Shown piece by piece: positions 8,628 through 16,634 of a DNA stretch of 64,000 bases. The stretch lies in the NCBI RefSeq assembly GCF_002843315.1, contig NZ_MVDD01000003.1, positions 372,001 to 436,000 on the forward strand. Reading direction: 5' to 3'. Position numbers and translations under genes: made by a program. Position 1 is the stretch's first letter. Each line of letters opens with the position of its first letter. Source of the stretch: Labilibaculum filiforme (lineage in GTDB: Bacteria > Bacteroidota > Bacteroidia > Bacteroidales > Marinifilaceae). The notes below the pieces were generated by a model. It had not been told where the DNA came from. It did no database searches and saw nothing but the letters and a program-made list of their open reading frames with translations.

Positions 8628-8760
8628 CATGCTGAATTTATTTCAGCATCTGTATTTATCCTGAGATCCCGAGATCCTTTAGATCCTGAAACAAGTTCAG
8701 GATGACGGACGTTAGTTAAAGATGACGTACAACAGTTCCAGATGACTTCGTCAATTCGCG
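8628..8760. repeat. Palindromic GTCATSCTGAA elements, block 3
   Basis: Third copy of the palindromic block upstream of GIY-YIG copy B. It has TGCTGAA-tttat-TTCAGCA at about 8631, a few GATCC words, and CCTGAAACAAGTTCAGG at about 8685. Degenerate GATGACG/GATGACT words follow, resembling a decayed form of the 40-bp repeat. Similarity fades after about 8760, which marks the right edge of the array. From there to 8897 I see no gene. Confidence 0.7.
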
Positions 8761-8897
8761 TAATCTGAAGTTAAACCATACAAACCCCAACAATCGCATA
8801 ACACTTATCCTTATGTAACAAGTCAACCATTCGCGTAATTAGTTAAATTCGTGCAATTCATAATTAAGAGATTGCTTCACCACTGACCATTGACTAT

Positions 8898-9191
8898 TTA
8901 CAACCTCTTTCCCTTTTCATCAATGTGCCTTCTCAGTTCTTCATTTGTGATTTGCTCATAATGAACTACATCAAAAAAATAGGGCAATGAATACTCTTCC
9001 TCCAGCAATTCCCGCAAAGATAAAACGATTTGACTGTTTATCTTACTTCCTTTTATACATAGATCCACATCAGAAGCTATTTTATAATTTCCCATGGCAC
9101 GGGAACCAAACAAAATCGCTTCCTGAATTTCCGGCAATTTTTTTATTGCTTCTTTAATCCATATCATATCCTGTTGTGTTAGTCCGTACAT
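8898..9191 (-). CDS. MNT/HI0073-type minimal nucleotidyltransferase
   Basis: 97 aa. The nucleotidyltransferase signature is clear: LFGSRAMG (G29, S30) followed by SDVDL with D41 and D43 as metal ligands. This is the size and motif pattern of the small pol-beta-like proteins paired with HEPN-type four-helix proteins (HI0073/HI0074, MntA/HepT). Its expected partner is at 10031-10444, but a foreign gene and two repeat tracts lie between them. Such pairs are often called toxin-antitoxin modules, with the nucleotidyltransferase modifying the HEPN partner. That role is family knowledge, not shown here. Confidence 0.85.
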   Translation of the reverse strand: MYGLTQQDMIWIKEAIKKLPEIQEAILFGSRAMGNYKIASDVDLCIKGSKINSQIVLSLRELLEEEYSLPYFFDVVHYEQITNEELRRHIDEKGKRL

Positions 9192-9430
9192 ATTTAATTT
9201 GTCATTCGTTAACTGGTCATTGGTGCATTCGTCACTAGTTGACTGGTTAATTTGTCATTGGTTGATTCGTTGATGCGTCATTGGTCATTGGTCATTCGTT
9301 CACTCGTCATTGACCATTCCCCACTGACTATTGACTTTTTTTTTAACCATCGACTATTGACCATTGACTATTTCCCATTAACTATTCCCTAATGTCTATT
9401 GACCTTTTTTCAACCCATTGACCATTTTCC
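9192..9430. repeat. CATTG-rich degenerate repeat tract 1
   Basis: Non-coding tract in two halves. The left half is built of TCATTGGT/TCATTCGT/GATTCGT words, the right half of GACCATTGAC/GACTATTCCC words, separated by a run of Ts. A 59-bp stretch at 9277-9335 recurs at 10478-10536 with one mismatch. The two halves are partly complementary, so the tract could fold on itself. No gene is seen in it. Confidence 0.82.
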
Positions 9431-9793
9431 CTATTGACTACTCTTTCCAATTGAGCGGATGTAAGCGTTTAGCATTTTTGCTATTCGAATACTCTCTACC
9501 TCCAGTTCTTTATAAATTTCAGATTCAATTAATTTTCTATCCTTTGCTTTTCTTAACCAATTCATTGTCTCATAAAGTGACCCGCGAGCATAAAACAAAA
9601 AATTTTTATTCTCTTTATAATGGTATCTGCCATATCCTTCACTAATGTTGGCTGAAACAGAATCTGCTGATCTCACCAATTGTTTTCCTACAGTCGACTT
9701 CTCAAAATACGCCCAAGCATCAACAATCCCCCAAACCTTTTCTTCAAAAGAATATGCCAATTGATAAACCTGTAAATCTTTTAAGTCAGACAT
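9431..9793 (-). CDS. Four-helix-bundle protein (S23/IVS type)
   Basis: 120 aa, fully helical in character. The start reads MSDLKDLQVYQLAYSFEEKV, and LVRSADSVSANISEGYGR is the hallmark of the S23 four-helix-bundle family first found in 23S rRNA intervening sequences. The function of free-standing copies is unknown. It lies between the HI0074-type and HI0073-type genes, flanked on both sides by CATTG-rich tracts, which suggests insertion or recombination. A related gene is at 16141-16542. No reverse transcriptase or template repeat is nearby, so it is not an Avd protein of a diversity-generating retroelement. Confidence 0.87.
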   Translation of the reverse strand: MSDLKDLQVYQLAYSFEEKVWGIVDAWAYFEKSTVGKQLVRSADSVSANISEGYGRYHYKENKNFLFYARGSLYETMNWLRKAKDRKLIESEIYKELEVESIRIAKMLNAYIRSIGKSSQ

Positions 9794-10030
9794 AAAACAA
9801 AATTTAATTCATTCATTTGATTGGTTAACTGGTCATTGGTTGATTCGTCATTGGTTAATTGGTCATTCGTCATTGGTTGATTCGTCATTGACTATTCCCT
9901 AATGACTATTGACCTTTTTTCAACCCATTGACCTTTTTATTGACCATTGACCAATGCACCATTGACTTTTTTTTAACCATTGACTATTCCTAATTTCCCA
10001 CTGACCATTTTTCTTGCCATTCCCCACTTC
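9794..10030. repeat. CATTG-rich degenerate repeat tract 2
   Basis: Same composition as the tract at 9192: TCATTGGTTGATTCG words on the left, ATTGACCATTGAC/ATTCCCTAATGAC words on the right, and T-runs in between. It is more diverged from the other two tracts than they are from each other. No gene seen. Confidence 0.8.
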
Positions 10031-10444
10031 CTACAGCCACTCTTTCATTTTCACATACAAGCATTTAATAGCCGGATAATAATTGTTTTTTATTTTTAGT
10101 CCCATCTCCTTTGCAAAGGCTTCATCGTATGTATGCACAGTTAAATTTCTATCTTTTAAGGCATCCATCCAAACATGACCATCCTCTACCAGTTTTACCT
10201 GAAAAGCATGCTTTATTGTTTCACGTGGAGATTTGGGATCAAAGCCCTCCGACTCCAAATAATCTTTCATCACCTTCCATGCCAATTCAAAACTCAATTC
10301 GAACGCCTGAATAACAGCCATAATTTCAATTTCGGAAGGAGAAATAATCTTCATGGTTTTATCCAGCACGGTATACGCTTTTTCAAAATTCTGAAAACGC
10401 TGTCTCCATCGTATGTCTTTTCCTTGGTTCATGCTATTTATCAT
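10031..10444 (-). CDS. HI0074-type nucleotidyltransferase substrate-binding protein (HEPN-like)
   Basis: 137 aa (a second ATG four codons in is possible). The pattern RWRQRFQNFEKAYTVLDK, then FELSFELAWKVMKDYLESEG, PRETIKHAF and RNLTVHTYDE is that of the HI0074 family of all-helical partners of minimal nucleotidyltransferases. The RNxTxHxYD stretch corresponds to the conserved R-x4-6-H segment of HEPN proteins, which is catalytic in toxic relatives. In other genomes the partner gene directly follows; here it is 840 bp downstream (8898-9191), beyond a four-helix-bundle gene and two repeat tracts. Confidence 0.84.
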   Translation of the reverse strand: MINSMNQGKDIRWRQRFQNFEKAYTVLDKTMKIISPSEIEIMAVIQAFELSFELAWKVMKDYLESEGFDPKSPRETIKHAFQVKLVEDGHVWMDALKDRNLTVHTYDEAFAKEMGLKIKNNYYPAIKCLYVKMKEWL

Positions 10445-10677
10445 TCTTTGATTCGTTGACTGGTTTACTCGTCATTGGTCATTGGTCATTGGTCATTCGT
10501 TCACTCGTCATTGACCATTCCCTACTGACTATTGACTTTTTTTTTAACCATTGACCATTGACTATTTCCCATTAACTATTCCCTACTGACTATTGACCTC
10601 TTTCTTACCATTAACCATTCCCTATTGACCATTTTTTTTCTCTGACTATTCCCAATTGACGATTGACCACTTTACGC
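10445..10677. repeat. CATTG-rich degenerate repeat tract 3
   Basis: Third tract of the same type, with four successive TCATTGGT-like words and then GACCATTGAC/GACTATT words with T-runs. The segment 10478-10536 repeats 9277-9335 with a single difference. It separates the HI0074-type gene from the end of the exporter gene. No gene seen. Confidence 0.82.
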
Positions 10678-13107
10678 CTACCTTGTTGCCACCGCAATGG
10701 CGGTAATTAATGTTGCAAAGGTAGATGCAATGGCCAACCATTTGCTTGCCTGTCCGGCTTTGTCTACCTCTGGTTTTTCAGGAACAATAATTTCGCACCC
10801 CGGTTCCACCTTCGGAAAACGACGACCAAACAGCCCTGATCTGGTTGCCTGAGTAGTCCCATTGGCATACAGCACGTACACCTTTCCCTTTTTGGCCCGT
10901 TCGGCAAATCCACCACTTCCGTTCACGTAATCTTTTAACTTTCTTTTTTGCGTAAAAGTATGCGCAACCGGACTTAAAACCGAACCCGACACCATTACGG
11001 TCTCCAATTTCGACGGCACTAAAATCTGATCGCCTGCTTTAACCTGTAAATCTTCTACTCCTCCCGGACTACTAAGAATCGTAGTCAAATCAATTCCTAC
11101 AATCTGATAAACTACCTTTTCGATTTCCTCTTCGGTCATGGTGGTATCCTGAGCAGCAATGGCAACTTTGGCCTGATATTCGGCCTCGCTGAGTTCAATT
11201 CTTCTTCGTAAGGAAGCACCTTTGGTATAAGCTTCCGGAGTAATGCCTCCCGCCCGGCGGATGATATCGGATATTTTTTCATCCTTGCGGGTAATTCCAA
11301 AATCGCCGGCATATTTTACTTCCCCCTGAATATTTGCCACTCCCTGCGGACGATATCCCGGCGCACGGCGCACGTACACCTTATCGAAAGGTTTCAACAG
11401 AAAGGCTTCGCCCTTGGGATCCAGTTTTAAATTTCGATCCAATGAAAATTGGAAAGTATGCAGCAAGGATTTAGTCAGCTCGCTGGTTTCCTTGTAGTCC
11501 AATACCCTGCTCACCTCTAAACCGGCCACTTCTGCTTCCTCTTTAAAGCCTCCGGCCTGAAAAATCAGATCGCCGATTCGTAAATTTTCGGCCCAGGCGT
11601 AAGTTCCTGCGAACTGCACCTCGCCAACAATCTCGACCGTTCTGGCTTCGCGCATATCGAATATGGAGGAAATCTGCACCCGATCCTCCCGTTGCAGGTC
11701 GAAATCAATTGCCCCCTTTACTACCTCGCGCACCGAAAAGGAAATGGCTTTCAGACTCATGTCCTCCATCTTTCGGGTAATCACCCCTCGCTCCATGAAT
11801 GCCTCTTCCTTTAACCCTTCGGCCTCCTTAATTAATTCGGATAATTTTAGTCCCTCGGTCAGCTCGTAATTTCCCGGGCGATAAACAGCCCCATCAATAC
11901 TCACCCTGTTTTCGAAACGCTCGGTAAGCATCCCCGCAACCAAGGAGTCGCCATTCAATAATTGCACCTGATCGTATTGAGCTGCAGCAACTCCCTTAAA
12001 AGTAAGTGTTCGTGTATTGTTACGATACAATTCCAATCGATGAGTATATGCCTTATCGGTAAAACCACCCGCAAAACGCAAGAGATCTGCTACGCTTTCG
12101 TTTTCCTGTGCTTCGAATAAGCCGGTTCGTTTCAACTCGCCACCTACCTTTACCCGTTTGGCATAGGGACGAACCAAAATCACATCCTGATCGCGCAACT
12201 GTATGTTGTTTTGTGTTTTTCCATCGATTAAATAGGCATACACATCTATGCTCTGTATGGTTTTCCCATCGCGAATAACATCGATATTTCGGAAAGATCC
12301 ATTCTCGTTAGGTCCACCAGCCAAATACAAAGCGGTAAATGCCGAGGCGGTAGCAGGCAGGGAATAGCTTCCCGGCAAATTTACTTCCCCAATTACATTT
12401 ACCTTCACTCCTTTTAAACTACCCAAACTAATACTTACAAAGGTATTGGGACGATCGCCCCCCATGCCGTTGTAGATGGAAAGTAATCTTTGCTTTATTT
12501 TCTCTTTCGCTTCCCGAAAAGCAATGCCATAAACAGGCACTGGCCCTACATCAGGAATTAGAATGGCACCGCTCTTCTCCACCATTAACTGATAGTTTTG
12601 CTGAGAAGCTCCATAAACCGAGATATTTACCTCATCGCCTATGCCTAAGGAATAGGATTCTGAAACGGGCACATCTACCGCAGGTTCGAAACTTAAATTT
12701 TTAGAATTGAAAAAGTGGAAGCCAAAAACCTCCTTATTTTTAGGGGTCGCTTCAAAGACTTCTTTTTCAGAAAGATCAGCTTCGGGATTGACAATCAAAT
12801 CTTCTTTCTCCTCCGTCTTCTCAATTTTTCCGTTTCGTTTCCCACTCTTGTACTCGTTGATCTTTTTCACCATTTGATCGATCTGCACTTGGGAAGCTCC
12901 CCGGGCTCTTGCCAATGCCATAGCTTCCTCCAAACTCATCCCATTTTTCTCCATTTCGGAAATCAACTTTTCAATCTGAGCATCGCTCAAAGCCTCTACA
13001 TTCACCGCAGCAGGATTGACATTTGTATTTTGAGCCTTCCCTGTTCCTGCAATTAGCAGTGCAAAGAAGCAAAACAAAAACATTTTTTTTACCGACCCAA
13101 TCATCAT
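10678..13107 (-). CDS. Wza-type polysaccharide export protein with SLBB domains
   Basis: About 809 aa from the adjacent ATGs at 13107 and 13104; the frame is open to 13224, but the signal peptide (KKMFLFCFFALLIAGTGKAQ) begins right after these ATGs. A charged helix follows, then the Poly_export domain (about 150-240 of the mature protein; LGIGDEVNISVYG) and several SLBB repeats (VNVIGEVNLPGSYSLP, VSIDGAVYRPGNYELTEG, VNIQGEVKYAGDFG). A hydrophobic C-terminal helix (WLAIASTFATLITAIAVA) ends the protein. It forms the periplasmic/outer-membrane conduit for the polysaccharide. It is longer than enteric Wza, as is usual for Bacteroidota. Confidence 0.88.
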   Translation of the reverse strand: MMIGSVKKMFLFCFFALLIAGTGKAQNTNVNPAAVNVEALSDAQIEKLISEMEKNGMSLEEAMALARARGASQVQIDQMVKKINEYKSGKRNGKIEKTEEKEDLIVNPEADLSEKEVFEATPKNKEVFGFHFFNSKNLSFEPAVDVPVSESYSLGIGDEVNISVYGASQQNYQLMVEKSGAILIPDVGPVPVYGIAFREAKEKIKQRLLSIYNGMGGDRPNTFVSISLGSLKGVKVNVIGEVNLPGSYSLPATASAFTALYLAGGPNENGSFRNIDVIRDGKTIQSIDVYAYLIDGKTQNNIQLRDQDVILVRPYAKRVKVGGELKRTGLFEAQENESVADLLRFAGGFTDKAYTHRLELYRNNTRTLTFKGVAAAQYDQVQLLNGDSLVAGMLTERFENRVSIDGAVYRPGNYELTEGLKLSELIKEAEGLKEEAFMERGVITRKMEDMSLKAISFSVREVVKGAIDFDLQREDRVQISSIFDMREARTVEIVGEVQFAGTYAWAENLRIGDLIFQAGGFKEEAEVAGLEVSRVLDYKETSELTKSLLHTFQFSLDRNLKLDPKGEAFLLKPFDKVYVRRAPGYRPQGVANIQGEVKYAGDFGITRKDEKISDIIRRAGGITPEAYTKGASLRRRIELSEAEYQAKVAIAAQDTTMTEEEIEKVVYQIVGIDLTTILSSPGGVEDLQVKAGDQILVPSKLETVMVSGSVLSPVAHTFTQKRKLKDYVNGSGGFAERAKKGKVYVLYANGTTQATRSGLFGRRFPKVEPGCEIIVPEKPEVDKAGQASKWLAIASTFATLITAIAVATR

Positions 13108-13211
13108 TTCAATAACATTTATAGTAGTGTGTCCTTTTTTATCTTTCTCTATATCCGTTTTACGGGGATAAAACCCTATTTTAAGGAGATAAAAGAATAA
13201 TTTTCGCCCCG

Positions 13212-13219
13212 CAAAAATA
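13212..13219 (-). promoter_or_regulatory. Candidate -7 element for the exporter gene
   Basis: On the minus strand TATTTTTG matches the Bacteroidota -7 consensus TAnnTTTG. It lies about 105 bp upstream of the Wza-type start. The -33 region is poor, so the match rests on the -7 box alone. The leader would include a G/C-containing inverted repeat around 13155-13175. Confidence 0.45.
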
Positions 13220-13355
13220 GGCAACGAATATCCAATTCCCTAATTTAACCCCCTTTACTTTCCCTGTTTTTAGAAAGATTGCAGGTAGAAACCAACATAA
13301 CTTGCAATAATAGCACTTTTCCTTCTTTTTTTGCCTGTCTAATTTTCCAAATAAG

Positions 13356-13389
13356 AAAAACCGTGCCAAACAAATCTGATACGGTTTTT
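13356..13389 (-). terminator. Rho-independent terminator after the CapD/WbpM gene
   Basis: The nine-base arms AAAAACCGT and ACGGTTTTT enclose a 16-base loop, 28 bp beyond the stop of the sugar dehydratase. The T-run on the minus strand follows the stem. It separates the dehydratase transcript from the exporter gene, which has its own -7 box further on. Confidence 0.65.
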
Positions 13390-13416
13390 AGGATCTTCTT
13401 TTTTACGACTGTATTC

Positions 13417-15369
13417 CTAACGCAGCATTTCCTTTATTTCCGTCAGGTCGATCACGCCCAATTTTTCTTTTTTTCGGATGATTTTTGCATCCAACTGCTC
13501 GTAAATCGAATTCATGGATTTAAATTCAGGCACCACCGCCTTCATGTGAGCCACAATTTTAAAATTATCGTTCTCCTCGAGCAATTCGTGAAAATGATCA
13601 ATAAGAACCTCCACCTCTTCCCGTTCGTAGGAACGAACTTTCGCAATCATGATTCTCGGATGTTTGGTAGGCACTGTGTTCTCCTTCACATTCAACAGTT
13701 CTTCGTACAGTTTTTCTCCGGGGCGCAAACCGGTAAACTGCACATTCACATCTACCCCTACCTTCAGCCCACTTAATTTGATCATTTTATATGCCAAATC
13801 GACAATCTTCACCGATCGGCCCATATCGAATATGAAAATTTTCCCCCCTTTTCCGATAGCTCCGGCTTGCATTACCAGCTGACAAGCTTCGGGAATGGTC
13901 ATAAAATACCTGGTAATATCGGGATGTGTTACCGTAAGTGGTCCTCCCTTTTGTATTTGTGCTTTAAAGCGTGGAATTACGGAACCATTTGAACCCAATA
14001 CATTTCCAAACCGGGTAGTAATAAAATGGGTTTGTCCTCCCGGGAAATTCATACTTTGCGTATAAATCTCGGCAATTCGTTTCGATGCCCCCATTACATT
14101 GGTAGGATTCACCGCCTTGTCGGTAGAAACCATCACAAAGCGCTCCACTCCATATTCCAAGGATAAGTCTGCAATATTCTTGGTTCCAAACACATTGGTT
14201 TTGATCGCCTCCGAAGGGTTGTTCTCCATCATGGGAACGTGCTTGTAAGCTGCGGCATGATACACCAACTGAGGTTTGAACACATCAAACATTTTTCGGG
14301 TTCGTTCCAAATCCCTTACATCTCCAATAACAATCTCGAAATTATAAAAATTCAATTCTTCCTTTAAGGAGAGCTCCAGATCGTACAAGGGGGACTCCGC
14401 CTGATCGAATAAAATGATACACTTTGGTCGGAAACGAGCTACCTGACGAACCATTTCGCTGCCAATAGAGCCTGCAGCACCAGTCACCAACACTGTTTTA
14501 CCGCCTACCTGACTATCTATTTCGTCCCAATCGAGTTTGATCGGCTCCCGTTCCAATAAATCTTCAATTTTAATCGCTCTAATTTGCTTTACGCTCAACT
14601 CCCCGTTCACCCAACTCTCAAATTTAGGAACCTCCCAAACTTTCACATTTTTATTCAGGCATTTTTCAATGATATCCTGACGTTCATCAACGCTTAAGTC
14701 TTTTTTGGCAATAATCACCTTATCAATCTCCTGTTTCTCTAACAATCTCTCCAGATCATGAGGTCCATAAATCCTGATATTTTCTAATTTACTGCCAACT
14801 TTTTTGTTGTTATGATCGACAAATCCGACGATTGTACTATTCACTTCTTTTCCACTATCCAAGGCATGTTTTGCCATAATTCCGAACTCATCGCTACCAT
14901 AAATCAGTATGTTCTCACGAATTTTTGAGTAGGTGATGTAACGAAAGTAAATAGCTTTGAAAATTATGCGGCTACTGGTCATTAAAAAAACCATCGAAAT
15001 GTATTCGATGATAAGGATAGAAAATGGAATAAAAAAAGCTCCATTCTGAAGATAGTAACTAAATCCGTTTGCTAGTACCAAAATTAGAGATCCTGCAGAT
15101 ATAACAACAAAGATACGTTCGGCATCTTTAGCACTAGTATATCGAACAATTCCCGCATAGGTGCCACCAATCAAAAAGCTCGTGGCTCTCAGTATCAGGA
15201 CCAAAGGGATAACTAACTTCGCAGAACTCAAATTAACACTTTCGATGTTAAAATTGAAGCGCAATAAATAGGCTGCAGAAATTGATGCAAGTCCAATAAA
15301 CAAATCAATTAGAAAAACGATCCAACGAGGTGTGTTGTGATCGAAGACACTAATTTTAGATAAATTCAT
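13417..15369 (-). CDS. CapD/WbpM-type membrane sugar 4,6-dehydratase
   Basis: About 650 aa from the ATG at 15369. The frame extends to 15465, but the promoter at 15419-15449 lies inside that extension. Four hydrophobic helices occupy the N-terminal 150 residues or so, followed by a first Rossmann-like region (ILIYGSDEFG) and the catalytic domain with GAAGSIGSE. The active-site stretch STDKAVNPTNVMGASK has methionine where short dehydratases have tyrosine, the known SMK variant of long WbpM-like enzymes. These enzymes make UDP-4-keto-6-deoxy sugars from UDP-GlcNAc at the inner membrane. It heads the polysaccharide locus and is separated from it by a terminator. Confidence 0.88.
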   Translation of the reverse strand: MNLSKISVFDHNTPRWIVFLIDLFIGLASISAAYLLRFNFNIESVNLSSAKLVIPLVLILRATSFLIGGTYAGIVRYTSAKDAERIFVVISAGSLILVLANGFSYYLQNGAFFIPFSILIIEYISMVFLMTSSRIIFKAIYFRYITYSKIRENILIYGSDEFGIMAKHALDSGKEVNSTIVGFVDHNNKKVGSKLENIRIYGPHDLERLLEKQEIDKVIIAKKDLSVDERQDIIEKCLNKNVKVWEVPKFESWVNGELSVKQIRAIKIEDLLEREPIKLDWDEIDSQVGGKTVLVTGAAGSIGSEMVRQVARFRPKCIILFDQAESPLYDLELSLKEELNFYNFEIVIGDVRDLERTRKMFDVFKPQLVYHAAAYKHVPMMENNPSEAIKTNVFGTKNIADLSLEYGVERFVMVSTDKAVNPTNVMGASKRIAEIYTQSMNFPGGQTHFITTRFGNVLGSNGSVIPRFKAQIQKGGPLTVTHPDITRYFMTIPEACQLVMQAGAIGKGGKIFIFDMGRSVKIVDLAYKMIKLSGLKVGVDVNVQFTGLRPGEKLYEELLNVKENTVPTKHPRIMIAKVRSYEREEVEVLIDHFHELLEENDNFKIVAHMKAVVPEFKSMNSIYEQLDAKIIRKKEKLGVIDLTEIKEMLR

Positions 15370-15418
15370 AATTATTGGTTTAATATGTAGTAGTGATATG
15401 CGTAATAAATCTAAACCA

Positions 15419-15449
15419 CAAAAATACGTCCTTATTTTTCTAAAAGCAA
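15419..15449 (-). promoter_or_regulatory. Promoter of the CapD/WbpM gene
   Basis: On the minus strand TTG (15447-15449) is followed after 20 bases by TATTTTTG (15419-15426), close to the -33/-7 pattern of Bacteroidota. Transcription would begin near 15412, giving a leader of about 43 bases to the ATG at 15369. This argues against the longer reading frame start at 15465. Confidence 0.6.
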
Positions 15450-15686
15450 CTGTCATAGTTGCCATTTTTTTATTTTATCCTTTTTTAGGGACTATTCACA
15501 AGCAAATATTGTATTTTAATCCACACCTCTGAAAACTATAAGATTACAAAAATTGCAAAGGGTTGCGTCCTCATTTTAAAAAAAATACAAGATTCTTATC
15601 CACAAACACTTAATAATCGAAACTAAGCAATCATACCTCCCTGCGTGTTGCTCCTTAAACACTGTTTACTCCCGTGCTAAATAAAA

Positions 15687-15720
15687 AATAGACCAACTCC
15701 TGAGTGTTGGTCTATTACTA
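15687..15720 (-). terminator. Terminator of rnpB
   Basis: Perfect 11-bp arms AATAGACCAAC and GTTGGTCTATT with an 8-base loop, followed on the minus strand by a T-rich run. It sits just past the 3' end of the RNase P RNA gene. Confidence 0.85.
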
Positions 15721-15733
15721 TTTTTTTTAAAAA

Positions 15734-16083
15734 GGCAAACCTATAAGCCGGGTCCTGTACTCTCCGAAGAGAATTTCTATCATTTATCTAGAACATTTGT
15801 CACCAAATGTCTCGAGCAATCCACCCCCCGAACATCAGCCGAGTCAGCCTACATACGCCGGTATACTTGATCTTGCAACACATAAGGTACACAGCCACCA
15901 ATGTCGCCACCAGTGCTGGTGAGCTCTTACCTCACCTTTTCACCCTTACTCCGATAAATCGGGGCGGTTCTTTTCTGTTCTACTACTAAAGCCCTTCGAC
16001 CTTCTTCCCGTTAGGAAGTATGTTACTCTATGTTGCCCGGACTTTCCTCTCCTTTTTACAAAGCAGCGATAGAACGGTTTGCC
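15734..16083 (-). ncRNA. rnpB: RNase P RNA
   Basis: On the minus strand the 5' part contains GAGGAAAGTCCGGGC and the 3' part ACAGGACCCGGCTTATAGG, the two conserved halves of the P4 core of bacterial RNase P RNA. The ends GGCAAACC (16076-16083) and GGTTTGCC (15734-15741) pair as helix P1 and define the gene to within a few bases, about 350 nt. It is the catalytic subunit that removes 5' leaders from tRNA precursors. An 11-bp terminator follows. The small reading frames crossing this stretch are not genes. Confidence 0.96.
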
Positions 16084-16140
16084 GGCGCGAAGATAAAGAA
16101 TTTATCTCAAGCCCCAAAAAACAAACTCCAAAATACCAAA

Positions 16141-16542
16141 TTACGAAGCCCAAGTACACCTTAACAACTTGGAAGTAAGGAATAAAATTATTTTCTTTTG
16201 TGATATTTTGTTATAGATCGAGCCAAGTATCTTAATAATTTCCTCTGATTCCTTCTCCTGTTTAGGCCACTCCTCATTTGGTAAGGATATTGCTATAATA
16301 ATTCTTATCCAATAGTTCGTTTCACGGATTTCTTTTAGAGAGATACCCACTTTATTGGCAAAGTCGGCTTTTGAAACAGCTGCTTGAGCCTCTTCAAAGT
16401 TAGCACCAACCGAAGTGGCTGATTTTAAAACTTGGTAAGAAATTACACGATACGCTTTGGAATCAGAGAAATTTCGCACCTCTTTTATGACCCGAATAGA
16501 AAAGTCAAATAATCTTTTAAGTAGATCGTATTTAGGAGCCAT
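16141..16542 (-). CDS. Four-helix-bundle protein (S23/IVS type), second gene
   Basis: 133 aa. YDLLKRLFDFSIRVIKEVRN, followed by VLKSATSVGANFEEAQAAVSKADFANK and the LKEIRETNYWIRII segment, matches the four-helix-bundle family, in the subgroup with an SxxANxxEAQ-type motif. The last ten residues or so are atypical. It lies 57 bp past the start of rnpB with no partner gene. The function of this family is not known. It belongs to a different branch from the copy at 9431-9793. Confidence 0.85.
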   Translation of the reverse strand: MAPKYDLLKRLFDFSIRVIKEVRNFSDSKAYRVISYQVLKSATSVGANFEEAQAAVSKADFANKVGISLKEIRETNYWIRIIIAISLPNEEWPKQEKESEEIIKILGSIYNKISQKKIILFLTSKLLRCTWAS

Positions 16543-16634
16543 TTATTCAAACACTTTTAGAGCATAATTACTTTTGAATTCGCTATTGACACCTGAAATT
16601 TGACAATTGAGATTTGTTTTTTGTAATTTGGAAT

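Noticed and set aside
9431-9793. Accessory (Avd) protein of a diversity-generating retroelement
   Set aside because: No reverse transcriptase, template repeat or variable repeat is present. The protein fits the stand-alone S23 family.
12715-13056. Plus-strand reading frame opposite the exporter gene
   Set aside because: Shadow of the Wza-type coding sequence; no domain and no promoter.
15807-15989. Small plus-strand protein
   Set aside because: It lies entirely inside rnpB on the opposite strand.
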